NCBI RefSeq assembly: GCF_014596525.1
Contig: NZ_MSJP01000096.1
Span: 1-64,000 of the forward strand
Reading direction: 5' to 3'
Origin: Streptomyces sp. CBMA291
Lineage (GTDB): Bacteria; Actinomycetota; Actinomycetes; Streptomycetales; Streptomycetaceae
Length of the DNA stretch: 64,000 nt
Both the position numbers and the translations under genes were made by a program. The notes beneath the pieces were generated by a model. It searched no databases. It was given only the letters and a program-made list of their open reading frames with translations, and was not told where the DNA came from. Shown here in pieces: positions 56,225-64,000 of this stretch (positions are counted from its first letter, which is position 1; the number at the start of each line of letters is the position of its first letter).

Positions 56225-57219
56225 CCGGCCCCGACCTTCCGAGGGCCCGGGGGCCGGTGTCGGCGACGGTCCTCCGGCGGCTCGCCGGGGAGAGCCGGGA
56301 ACTGCCCTCCGGGACCGAACTGGGCCGCTGCGCCCCTTACGGCGGTGATCTCCAACTGGCTCTCTACGTCCTGTACGAGCTGCACTACCGGGGCTTCCAC
56401 GGCGTGGACGAGGGTCTGGAGTGGGACCCGGACCTGCTGCGCGTACGGGCCCGGCTCGAAGAGCGGTTCTCGGCCGCCCTGCGCGGCGACGCCCGGCCGG
56501 GCGGGAGCGCGGAGGAGGCGCTGGCCGAGCTGATGGACGAGCCTGCCGGGGGGCGGGGCGGCGTGAGCCACTTCCTGCTGCGGCACGGCGAGCGGTGGCA
56601 GCTGCGGGAGTACGCCGCCTTGCGCTCCCTCTACCACCTCAAGGAGGCCGACCCGCATCTCTGGGTGGTCCCCCGGCTCACCGGGCGAGCGAAGGCGGGC
56701 ATGGTCGCGGTCGAGTACGACGAGTTCGGCGCCGGGCGCGCCGAGAACGTCCACGCCCGGCTCTACGCGGATCTGCTCGCCGATCTCCGGCTGTCCACCC
56801 GCTACGGGGCGTACCTGGACGCGGCGCCTTCGGCGATGCTGGCGGTGACGACCTTGATGTCCTTCTTCGGTCTGCACCGGGCCCTGCGGGGAGCGCTCGT
56901 GGGGCATTTCGCCGCCGTCGAGGTCACCTCCTCCCCCGCCTCGGCCCGGCTGGCCGACGCGCTGCGCCGCTGCGACGCCGGGCGGGCGGCCCAGCGCTTC
57001 TACGACGAGCACGTCGAGGCCGACGCCGTCCACGAGCAGTTGGTCCGCCGCGAGGTGATCGCCGGGCTCCTGGCGGAGGAACCGGAGCTGGATGACGAGG
57101 TCGTCTTCGGGATACGGGCCACCGAACTGGTGGAGAAGAGGCTCGCCACCCGGCTGCTCGCCGCCTGGGGCGAGGGCCGGAGCGCCCTGCTTTCCGCGGT
57201 GGGGGGCCCGGCCCGGTGA
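56221..57219 (+). CDS. Heme-oxygenase-like diiron enzyme (iron-containing redox enzyme family)
   Basis: This encodes 332 residues from GTG 56221, overlapping the CDGSH stop. It is almost wholly alpha-helical. Candidate metal ligands occur in the order expected of the heme-oxygenase-like diiron superfamily: LYVLYELHYRGFHGVDEGLE, SHFLLRHGERWQLREYAALR, LYHLKEADPHLW, AVEYDEFGAG, and ERFYDEHVEADAVHEQLV-like FYDEHVEADAVHEQL. Known members oxidise amino acids or cleave C-C and N-N bonds. The CDGSH protein next to it could supply electrons. Substrate is unknown. Confidence 0.84.
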   Translation: MTGPDLPRARGPVSATVLRRLAGESRELPSGTELGRCAPYGGDLQLALYVLYELHYRGFHGVDEGLEWDPDLLRVRARLEERFSAALRGDARPGGSAEEALAELMDEPAGGRGGVSHFLLRHGERWQLREYAALRSLYHLKEADPHLWVVPRLTGRAKAGMVAVEYDEFGAGRAENVHARLYADLLADLRLSTRYGAYLDAAPSAMLAVTTLMSFFGLHRALRGALVGHFAAVEVTSSPASARLADALRRCDAGRAAQRFYDEHVEADAVHEQLVRREVIAGLLAEEPELDDEVVFGIRATELVEKRLATRLLAAWGEGRSALLSAVGGPAR

Positions 57220-57282
57220 GGCCGGGTCCGCCGCTCGACCGTGCGTCCCGCGGAGCGGCGGATGCTCAGGCCCGACCGCGGG

Positions 57283-57879
57283 TCATCCGGTGCAGGAGCA
57301 CGGGGAGGCCGCGGTGACGCGTACGTCGTCGATGACGGGGCCGTGGGCGGTGGGGCCGGTGCTCGCGAAGCCGAGGGTCGTCGTCGGCGCGTTGGCCACG
57401 AAGGTCACTTGGCGCTGTACGTAGCCCATGGCGGCGGCGGTCCTTCCGGTGGAGTCGAAGGAGAAGTCCTGGAAGTCCTGTCCGTCGATCAGGACCTTTC
57501 CGGTCTTCACGGCGGGGCCGCCCGCCGTGTTGGAGGCCAGCGCGTACGTCACCGTGTACGTGCGTCCCGCGACCGTGGTGAAGGTCTGTGCCACCGCGCC
57601 CGCCTGGGTGCCGTTGAGGTCGACGGACTGGTCCCCCTCGGCCGCCTGCCAGAATCCGGCGCCGATCAGGTCCACGGAGCCGGAGACGACCCGCCAGGGT
57701 CCGATCGACTGACCCGCGACGAGCGTGGTGAACGCGTGCGCCGGAGCGGTGGGGTATTCGAAACTGCCGTCGTCGAACCGGCTCACGGCCGCCGCCGGGG
57801 TGGCCGTGACCATGCCCGAGCCGACCGCGAGAAGCCCCGCCGTGATCGCGGCGACGCATGAGGAACCGGTGACCGCCAT
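57283..57879 (-). CDS. Secreted choice-of-anchor C family protein
   Basis: This encodes 198 residues from ATG 57879, preceded by AGGAGG. The signal peptide (SSCVAAITAGLLAVGSGMVT) is cleaved near ATPAAA. The mature domain (about 40-195) follows the choice-of-anchor C/DUF642-like beta-sandwich pattern: FDDGSFEYPTAPAHAFTTLV, IGPWRVVSGSVDLIGAGFWQ, DQSVDLNGTQAGAVAQTF, and a final VIDDVRVTAA. No anchor region follows, so it is released or held by binding. It probably binds carbohydrate at the cell surface. Confidence 0.86.
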   Translation of the reverse strand: MAVTGSSCVAAITAGLLAVGSGMVTATPAAAVSRFDDGSFEYPTAPAHAFTTLVAGQSIGPWRVVSGSVDLIGAGFWQAAEGDQSVDLNGTQAGAVAQTFTTVAGRTYTVTYALASNTAGGPAVKTGKVLIDGQDFQDFSFDSTGRTAAAMGYVQRQVTFVANAPTTTLGFASTGPTAHGPVIDDVRVTAASPCSCTG

Positions 57880-58467
57880 GTCTTCCTCCTGGTGAGGGTG
57901 AGTTCCCGAGGACGGGATCAGCGTTCCGGCATCCCCACCGACAGGGGAAGACCGAGGCCCCGGCGTGCGGAAGTGCGGGACGGGGCGCGTGCCGACGAAT
58001 GCGCCGGACGCGCTCCTGCGAGCCCTCAGCGTCCGGGGAGCCCGCAGGGACCCCAGAGCACGGAGAGGCCGGGGAGCCCGAAGTGCCCGTGGAGGCCGTG
58101 GAAGCCATGGCGGCCGTGGAGTCCGGGTGATCGTGGAACCCTCGGTGTCCGTTGGGTTCGGCCGGATCCCGGTGTCGGCGTTTCGGCCATGCGTGTGGAT
58201 CATCACGACCCCGTGTCGACGGGGGTCGATGCATGACACACGAACGCGTATTCGCTGATTCCCGGGAGGCGCACCACGTCCAAAACACATGTGTTCGAGG
58301 AGCGGGGTGGCGTCGTTGGGCTTCCCGACAGTTCGACTCTCCTGCCTGGAGGCAGCGATGTACCCCCTTCCCACCACCGTGGCTCCCCTCCTCCGTACCG
58401 CCGGCGCCGTGACCGGGCGGTCCCCCGAGTCCCTCCGTACGGCACGGCCGGATACGAGGTGGGGAGC
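57880..58467. other. Intergenic region of about 590 bp without supported gene
   Basis: This divergent gap between the choice-of-anchor gene and the ABC transporter contains no convincing gene. The stretch 58070-58130 has short repeated words (CCGTGGAGGCCGTGGA, GGCCGTGGAGTCC). The promoters for both genes should lie here. Confidence 0.4.
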
Positions 58468-60486
58468 ATGACGGGTGGCGACAACGATCCGCTGACGGCC
58501 GCCAAGGGGACTCCGTCCGCGTCCGAGCGGCTCCTGTTCGGGGGCGAACTCACCTACGAGCAGGGGTGGGGCGCGCACGACGGCGCCTGGCTGAAGCTGG
58601 GGCTGCGCGCGATGGCGGGCTCGCTGCCGAAGCAGGTGGCGGTGGCCGTCCGGCTGGCGCGGGAGGCCGACCCCCGGGCGTTCGCGACGGTCGCCGTGAG
58701 CGAGGTCGTCCGCGGTGTCACCCAGGCGGTCTCCCTGGTCGCGGTGAACGCCCTGCTCGTGCATGTGCTGGCCCCCGGGGACATCGCGGGGCGGCTCCGT
58801 GCGGCGCTGCCGTCACTCGTGCTCGTCGCCCTCCTCTCGGTCGTCGGCTCGGTCTGCCAGTCGGCCTCGGCCGCCGCCACGGGAATCCTGGAACCGAAGG
58901 CGCAGCGGGTGGCGACCGAGCGGTATCTGGGTCTGGTGGCGGGGGTGGAGCTGGAGGCGATCGAGGACGACACCTTCCACAAGTTGATGGACTCCGCCCA
59001 GTGGGGCGCCGACTCGGCCCGGCGGATGGTCGGCTACTGCACCGCCGTGGTGACCTCGGCGATCTCGCTGCTCGCCGCCGCGGGGGTGCTCACCGTCCTC
59101 CACCCGGTCCTCCTGCCGCTCCTGGTCCTGATGGCGCTGCCGAGCGCCTGGAGCGCGTTGACCATGGCCCGGCACCGGTACATCAGCTGGCACCGCTTCG
59201 TGCAGCACGTGCGGGCCGCGAAGCTGATCGGGCAGCTGCTGATCAACCAGCAGGCGGCCGCCGAGATCCGGGTCCACGGGGCGGCCCCTTTCCTGCTGCG
59301 GCACTTCCGGCGGATGGCCGAGACGAGCGAGCGGGAGCAGACCCGGCTCGCGTGGACCGGCGCCCGCACCCGTATGGTCGCGGGCGCGACGCGCGGGATC
59401 GCGGTCGTCGCCACCTACGGGGTGCTCGGGCTGCTGCTGTGGCACGGGCGGATGGGCCTGGCCGTCGCGGGCACGGCCGTGCTGGCGATCCGTACGGGCG
59501 CGGCGAGCATCACGGATCTCGTCCTGCGCGTCACCGACGTACAGGAGGAGGCCCTGTTCGTCGCCGACTTGCAGGAGCTGTGCGAGGAGGCCGCCCGGCG
59601 GGCCATCCCCGTCGGCGGGCTCGACGTGCCGGAGGACGGCGACGTCCGGTTCGAGGGGGTGACGTTCACCTATCCCGGCGCCGACAAGCCGTCCCTGCAC
59701 GAGGTCGACCTGGTCATTCCGAGGGGCCGGACGGTCGCCCTGGTCGGGCGGAACGGCTCGGGCAAGTCGACCCTCGTCCGGCTCCTGAGCGGGGCCCGGC
59801 TCCCCGACTCCGGGCGGGTGCTGTGGGGCGGGGTGAGCACCGCGGAGGCCGACCGGGCGCAGATCTTCGACCGGGTCGCGATGGTCGCGCAGGACTTCTT
59901 CCGCTGGCCCTTCACCGCACGGGTCAACATCGGCATCGGCCGCAGCTCCGCCCCCATGGACGACCGGACCATCGGGGCGGCGGCGGCCTACGCGGGGGCC
60001 GACGAGGTGGTCGAGGGCCTCCCGCGCGGCCTGGACAGTCTGCTTTCCCGGGGCTACCGGGGCGGGCAGGAGATCTCGGGCGGGCAGTGGCAGAAGATCG
60101 GGCTCGCCCGCGCCCGGCACCGGGAGGGCGCCGTCCTGATCGTGGACGAGCCGACCAGCGCGCTCGACCCCGCCGCCGAGCAGCGGGTCTTCGACCAGAT
60201 CCACCGGCTCGCGGGCTCGGGCCAGACCACGGTCCTGATCACCCACCGGCTGCACAGCGTCCGGCACGCCGACCTCGTCTACGTGCTCGACGAGGGCCGG
60301 GTCGTCGAGCACGGCACCTTCGCGGAACTCATGGCCCCGACGGCCGGGACGGGGCTGTTCCGGGAGATGTACGCGCTTCAGGCCCGTCAGTTCGCCGACG
60401 CTCCGTTGCCCGCGCAGCCCGGCGCGGCGGACGGGGCGGCGGGAGCGGCGCCGAGTGGTGTCGGGGAGGGGGCGGCCTTCTCCTGA
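58468..60486 (+). CDS. ABC exporter, fused membrane and ATPase domains
   Basis: This encodes 672 residues from ATG 58468 (GGTGGGG upstream); the open frame begins at 58291 but the upstream part is not protein-like. The first 380 residues hold a six-segment exporter membrane domain; the rest is an ATPase with GRNGSGKST (Walker A, about 427), VAMVAQDFFRWPFTARVNIG (Q loop), EISGGQWQKIGLAR (signature), VLIVDEPTSALDP (Walker B) and LITHRLHSVRHADL (switch). It is likely a homodimeric half-transporter of the kind that exports lipids, peptides or drugs. The C-terminal tail is Ala/Gly-rich. A strong terminator follows. Confidence 0.88.
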   Translation: MTGGDNDPLTAAKGTPSASERLLFGGELTYEQGWGAHDGAWLKLGLRAMAGSLPKQVAVAVRLAREADPRAFATVAVSEVVRGVTQAVSLVAVNALLVHVLAPGDIAGRLRAALPSLVLVALLSVVGSVCQSASAAATGILEPKAQRVATERYLGLVAGVELEAIEDDTFHKLMDSAQWGADSARRMVGYCTAVVTSAISLLAAAGVLTVLHPVLLPLLVLMALPSAWSALTMARHRYISWHRFVQHVRAAKLIGQLLINQQAAAEIRVHGAAPFLLRHFRRMAETSEREQTRLAWTGARTRMVAGATRGIAVVATYGVLGLLLWHGRMGLAVAGTAVLAIRTGAASITDLVLRVTDVQEEALFVADLQELCEEAARRAIPVGGLDVPEDGDVRFEGVTFTYPGADKPSLHEVDLVIPRGRTVALVGRNGSGKSTLVRLLSGARLPDSGRVLWGGVSTAEADRAQIFDRVAMVAQDFFRWPFTARVNIGIGRSSAPMDDRTIGAAAAYAGADEVVEGLPRGLDSLLSRGYRGGQEISGGQWQKIGLARARHREGAVLIVDEPTSALDPAAEQRVFDQIHRLAGSGQTTVLITHRLHSVRHADLVYVLDEGRVVEHGTFAELMAPTAGTGLFREMYALQARQFADAPLPAQPGAADGAAGAAPSGVGEGAAFS

Positions 60487-60537
60487 CGTCCCGCCCCGAC
60501 GGGCGGCGGGTCCGCCGGTGGCGCTCGGGCCCGTGGA

Positions 60538-60565
60538 GCTGCCTCCCGCCGGGGCGGGAGGCAGC
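60538..60565. terminator. Perfect 13-bp hairpin between convergent genes
   Basis: GCTGCCTCCCGCC (60538-60550) and GGCGGGAGGCAGC (60553-60565) are exact reverse complements around GG. It lies between the ABC exporter (ends 60486) and the minus-strand carboxypeptidase (ends 60606), so it can terminate both. Confidence 0.8.
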
Positions 60566-60605
60566 GGGGCGGCGACCGGTGGTCCGGGCCTCCGGTCGTC
60601 GCCGG

Positions 60606-61496
60606 TTACTTCGCGAAGCCGTAGTCCAGCAGCTTCTTCACGTCGGCGGCCCGGTTGGTCTCGTTGGGCGCGCCGAGCACCGTGCCGATGACCGTCTTGT
60701 TGCCGCGGGTGGCCGCGAAGACGAGGCAGTACTTGGCCTGCGGGCCCGATCCGGTCTTCACGCCGATCGCGCCGCTGTAGGTGCTCAGGAGCTTGTTCGT
60801 GTTGGTCCACGCCATGTTCCGGTAACCGCCGCTCTTGGTGGTCACCTTCTGGCTCGTGGACTTCGTCTTGACGATGGTGCGGAAGGTGGAGTTCTTCATC
60901 GCACTGCTGGCGATCTTCGTCAGATCGCGCGGGGTGGAGTAGTTGCCCGTGCCCCCTATCCCGTCGAACGAGTCGAAGTGGGTGTTCCTCAGGCCCATCT
61001 TCTTGGCCTCGTCGTTCATCTTCCCGATGAACGACTTGACCCGGGCGGCCCGGGTGGTGCCGGTGCCGAACTTGTCGGCGAGGGCGTAGGCCGCGTCACA
61101 GCCGGACGGGAGCATCAGGCCGTAGAGGAGCTGCCGGACCGTCACCTTGTCGCCGACGATGAGGCGGGCCGAGGAGGCGTTCTTGGAGACGATGTAGTCG
61201 CTGTAGGCCTTGTCGATCGTGACCTTCGCGTCGAGGTTGAGGTTGCGCTGTGCCAGCACCACCTTCGCCGTCATGATCTTCGTGGTGGAGCCGGTCGGCC
61301 TGCGGGTGTCCGCTGCCTTGCCGAACAGCGCCGCGCCCGTCCCGTTGTTCATCACGAAGCCGCCCGGGGCGGTGATGGTCGGGACGCGCGGCGCCGCGGC
61401 GTGCGCCTGGCCGGCGAAGAGGCCGCCGGCCAGGACGGCCGAGGTCGTGACCGCGACGGTCATGGCCCGGCGCACGCCCAGTGTCGTAGTTGTCAA
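60606..61496 (-). CDS. D-alanyl-D-alanine carboxypeptidase, S11 family
   Basis: This encodes 296 residues if TTG 61496 is used; ATG 61463 (MTVAVTTSAVLAGG) would also yield a complete signal peptide (ending AGQAHA). Penicillin-binding motifs are present: TGSTTKIMTA (SxxK), PSGCDAAYALADKFG in place of SxN, and GAIGVKTGSGPQ (KTG). These identify a low-molecular-mass penicillin-binding protein that trims peptidoglycan stem peptides outside the membrane. The C terminus ends without a membrane anchor. Confidence 0.9.
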   Translation of the reverse strand: MTTTTLGVRRAMTVAVTTSAVLAGGLFAGQAHAAAPRVPTITAPGGFVMNNGTGAALFGKAADTRRPTGSTTKIMTAKVVLAQRNLNLDAKVTIDKAYSDYIVSKNASSARLIVGDKVTVRQLLYGLMLPSGCDAAYALADKFGTGTTRAARVKSFIGKMNDEAKKMGLRNTHFDSFDGIGGTGNYSTPRDLTKIASSAMKNSTFRTIVKTKSTSQKVTTKSGGYRNMAWTNTNKLLSTYSGAIGVKTGSGPQAKYCLVFAATRGNKTVIGTVLGAPNETNRAADVKKLLDYGFAK

Positions 61497-61545
61497 AGTG
61501 TTCTGCCCTTGGTGAGTGTCACTGCCACACGAGACCCGGACGGAC

Positions 61546-61570
61546 CTCGCGCACCATCAAGATGCGCGAG
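61546..61570. terminator. 8-bp hairpin between reductase and carboxypeptidase genes
   Basis: CTCGCGCA (61546-61553) and TGCGCGAG (61563-61570) are exact reverse complements with a 9-base loop. On the minus strand it lies about 100 bp after the reductase stop and 50 bp before the carboxypeptidase start, so it may terminate the first or sit in the leader of the second. Confidence 0.5.
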
Positions 61571-61673
61571 GGGCCCCAAGGGATGTACGGACGGGAGTGT
61601 GACCTGCGTCGCATTTCACGAAGGTCCCGGAGGGCCCGCCCGGAGCGGGCACATCCGCGTAACTCGGTTTATT

Positions 61674-64000
61674 TTAGCTACGGTTGACCTCTATGTCCGC
61701 CTTGAGGGCGGCGAGGTCGGCCGCGTACTTCGCCACGAAGTCACGGTTCAGGCTGGGGATGTCCGTGTACCCCTCGACCCCGCCCGCGCGGACGGCGGCG
61801 CGGAACCGTCCGGAGGGGATGACGGATCCCGACACCGGCTCCTCGGGTTCCTTGTATCCGTGGAGGATCGGCAGTGCCGAGCGCTGTCGTTGGGCCTCCG
61901 GGAGGGAGCGCATGGCCGCCTCGAAGCGGAGGTACCAGTCGGCGTGGTCCGCGACCCGTTCGACGGGGTGCCCGAGTTCGCTCAGCCAGTCGGTGATGGT
62001 GTCGAGGGAGACGCCGTCGTCGTTCGGGTTGACCAGGCTGAACGTACGGTACGCGGAGGGCGCTTCCTCGGACGCACCGCCCAGGGCGACCACGGCCGCC
62101 GCGGTGAAGTCGACGGGCAGCCCGTCGTAGTGGGCCCGTGCGCCGTCCGCGCGGTAGAAGCTGCGCGGCGCGATGCCGGTGGCGAGCACGCTGTAGAGCA
62201 GCCGGGTGAACATGTCGGGGACGTTGAGCTGGCCCCGGTACCGGCTGTGCGCCAGGATCATGTTGGAGCGGAAGGTGGTGACGGGCAGCCCGTACTGCTC
62301 GTGCGCCTCGCGCAGCAGGATCTCCCCGGCCCACTTGCTGGTGGCGTAGCCGCCCGCGTAGCCGTCGCCGTCGACGCTCTGGGCGGGCATCGCGAGCCGG
62401 ACGTCGGCGTCCTCGTCGAGCGGGGTCCCGGGGTGTGCGACGGCGACCGCCACGCTGGAGATGTACGTGAACGCCTTCGCCCGGCGGGTGAGGGCCAGCC
62501 TGATCAGCTCGGCGGTGCCGACGACATTGGCCTCGAACAGCTCGGGGTAGGGCAGTACGTGGTTGACGAGCGCTCCGGCGTGGACGACGAGGTCGACCTC
62601 CTCGGCGAGCCGGTCCCAGGTCTCCTCGTCCAGACCGAGCCTCGGCTCGGCCAGATCGCCCGCCACCACCTCCAGATGGTCCGCCGCCAGCGCCTCGAAG
62701 GTGCGGACCAGCTCGGGATCGCCGCTGTCGAAGGCCGTGTCGAGACGGGCGCGGGCGGCGGCGGCGTCCTTGCCCCGGATGACGGCGATCAGCCGGCCGC
62801 CCTCGGGGGCCAGCCGCTCCAGCCACTGGAGGGTGAGGAAACGGCCGAGGTAGCCGCCGGCGCCGGTGAGCAGGACGGTGCGCGGCGCGGTCGGCGCGGG
62901 GGGCAGGGTGGCGGCCCCCGCCAGGGTGGCCTGGTCGACGAACCGGTCCAGGGTGAGGTCCTTGGCGTGGACCTCGGTGCTGCCCTCGCCGTGCACCGAG
63001 GCGAAGGTGGGACGGTCGGAGCCGTCGGCGCGGCGGGCCTCGATGTGCTCGGCGAGGTGCCGCAGGTCGTAGGCGGGGCTGATGATCACGTCCACGGGGA
63101 CCCGGACCCCGAAGGTCTCCCCCAGGAGGGTGGAGAGCTGCACGGCGGAGAGGGAGTCGCCGCCGAGGTCGCGGAAGTGGGCGTCGGGACCGATCTCGGC
63201 GGTGGCTCCGGCGAGCAGGGCCCGGACGGCGCGCAGGACGGTCTCCAGGGCGGGGCCGTCGGCGCCGGCGAGGCGGATCCGGGCCAGTTCCGCGTTCTCG
63301 CGGGCGGTGGTGTCGGCGTAGAGCTGTTCGAGCCGCTCGCCGTACCGCTTCACCAGCCGGGGCCAGAGCAGTTTGCGGTGGTCCGAGAGGAGACCGTTGG
63401 CCTGACTGAACGGCTCGGTCTCGACGAGGAGGTCACGGGGGATCTCGTACGAGTTGAGTCCGGCCTCCCTGGCGAGTTCCTGGAAGCGCCCGGTGAGCAG
63501 CCGCTTCAGCTCCCCGTGGTCGGCGCCGTGCTCGCGCAGGGCCTCGGGGGTCGGGACGACCACCGCGAGGAGATAGGAGCGCTCGCTGTTTCCGTAGACG
63601 AAGATCTGGCGTACCAGCGGGCTGGTGGCGAAGACGGCTTCGAGCCGGGAGGTGGCCACGAACTCGCCTTGGGAGAGCTTGAGGACGTTGCTGCGCCGGT
63701 CGACGATCGCGATCCGGTCGGGTCCCAGCTCCGCGACGATGTCGCCCGTGCGGTAGTAGCCGTCCTCGTCGAAGAGCTTCGCGGAGAGTTCGGGCTGCTT
63801 GTAGTAGCCGGGGATCATGGCGTCGGTCCTGAGCAGGAGTTCGCCGCGCGGATGGGGCGAGTCCGTCCGGAAGTAGCCGAGTTCGGGTACGTCGGCGAGG
63901 CGGTAGTCGAGGACCGGCGGGCGCAGCAGCAGGCCGTCGACCGAGACTCCGGCGGCCTCGGTGGAGCCGTAGACGTTGTGCAGTTCGAGGCCGAGGAGGG
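61674..64000 (-). CDS. Carboxylic acid reductase (A-PCP-reductase), 5' end outside window
   Basis: About 775 codons are visible, ending in TAA at 61674. The visible part begins inside the adenylation domain (LELHNVYGSTEAAGVSVDG) and continues GYYRTGDIVAELGPDRIAIV and DRRSNVLKLSQGEFV. A carrier domain follows with FRDLGGDSLSAVQLSTLL (phosphopantetheine serine). The C-terminal half is a short-chain reductase domain: VLLTGAGGYLGRFLTLQWLE (Rossmann), AFTYISSVAVAV and the catalytic YATSKWAGE. This A-PCP-R order is that of carboxylic acid reductases, which turn an acid into an aldehyde using ATP and NADPH after phosphopantetheinylation. The substrate is unknown. Confidence 0.9.
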   Translation of the reverse strand, partial: LLGLELHNVYGSTEAAGVSVDGLLLRPPVLDYRLADVPELGYFRTDSPHPRGELLLRTDAMIPGYYKQPELSAKLFDEDGYYRTGDIVAELGPDRIAIVDRRSNVLKLSQGEFVATSRLEAVFATSPLVRQIFVYGNSERSYLLAVVVPTPEALREHGADHGELKRLLTGRFQELAREAGLNSYEIPRDLLVETEPFSQANGLLSDHRKLLWPRLVKRYGERLEQLYADTTARENAELARIRLAGADGPALETVLRAVRALLAGATAEIGPDAHFRDLGGDSLSAVQLSTLLGETFGVRVPVDVIISPAYDLRHLAEHIEARRADGSDRPTFASVHGEGSTEVHAKDLTLDRFVDQATLAGAATLPPAPTAPRTVLLTGAGGYLGRFLTLQWLERLAPEGGRLIAVIRGKDAAAARARLDTAFDSGDPELVRTFEALAADHLEVVAGDLAEPRLGLDEETWDRLAEEVDLVVHAGALVNHVLPYPELFEANVVGTAELIRLALTRRAKAFTYISSVAVAVAHPGTPLDEDADVRLAMPAQSVDGDGYAGGYATSKWAGEILLREAHEQYGLPVTTFRSNMILAHSRYRGQLNVPDMFTRLLYSVLATGIAPRSFYRADGARAHYDGLPVDFTAAAVVALGGASEEAPSAYRTFSLVNPNDDGVSLDTITDWLSELGHPVERVADHADWYLRFEAAMRSLPEAQRQRSALPILHGYKEPEEPVSGSVIPSGRFRAAVRAGGVEGYTDIPSLNRDFVAKYAADLAALKADIEVNRS

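Overview
The window looks like chromosome from a Streptomyces or close relative. Base composition is very high GC, third codon positions are almost always G or C, GTG starts and ATGA/GTGA stop-start overlaps are frequent, secreted proteins carry Tat or lipobox signals, and recognisable Streptomyces families occur (DUF6131 membrane protein, DmdR/IdeR-type iron box, XRE-TPR regulators, S11 carboxypeptidase).

Layout. (1) 1-7466, minus strand: an NRPS operon of discrete parts, read from right to left: A-PCP protein, free-standing C domain, TIM-barrel sugar-isomerase-like enzyme, then a multimodular A-PCP-C-A... protein that leaves the window. Every junction except one is an ATGA overlap. (2) 7979-13482, minus: a 1,496-residue secreted protein combining lysozyme-like, golvesin-like and NucA/NucB-like regions, and a lipoprotein. 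(3) About 13.5-21.5 kb: a gene graveyard. It holds remnants of an ABC ATPase and FtsX permease, an HNH-type protein, an IS transposase, a membrane protein, a TesB-like thioesterase, an SDR, an aquaporin, and pyruvate dehydrogenase E1 and E2. Only one MFS exporter looks intact. Decay is by internal deletions and short tandem duplications (7, 10 and 40 bp; a 7-mer repeated five times).

(4) 21965-25288: a COG1112-like SF1 helicase fused to a PLD nuclease and zinc ribbon, the architecture of the type II Mokosh anti-phage protein. (5) 25321-28833: a lipoprotein and a secreted ExeM/NucH-type nuclease. (6) 29020-33487: an iron box followed by a five-gene siderophore-uptake operon whose last two genes encode uncharacterised proteins. 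(7) 33547-35616: a GntR/FadR regulator divergent from a CynX/NimT-like MFS transporter. (8) 35915-35987: a tRNA-like element, followed by a four-gene overlapping operon (36046-41466): LRR protein, ankyrin protein, MoxR ATPase, zincin-VWA protein. This is the strongest candidate for a poorly described conflict or signalling system.

(9) 41738-53000: hydrolases, a YciI-like protein, lipoproteins (one apparently starting at ATC), a resolvase-fold remnant, an XRE-TPR regulator coupled to a GNAT, an M23 peptidase with a seven-repeat propeller, and an esterase. (10) 53.2-55.0 kb: a second decayed patch (zinc alcohol dehydrogenase, Orn/Lys/Arg decarboxylase). (11) 55123-57219: a DUF6131 protein, then a methyltransferase, CDGSH protein and heme-oxygenase-like diiron enzyme coupled by overlaps. 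(12) 57283-64000: a choice-of-anchor protein, an ABC transporter, a D-Ala-D-Ala carboxypeptidase and a carboxylic acid reductase that runs off the right edge.

All family assignments come from reading motifs by eye; no database search was possible.
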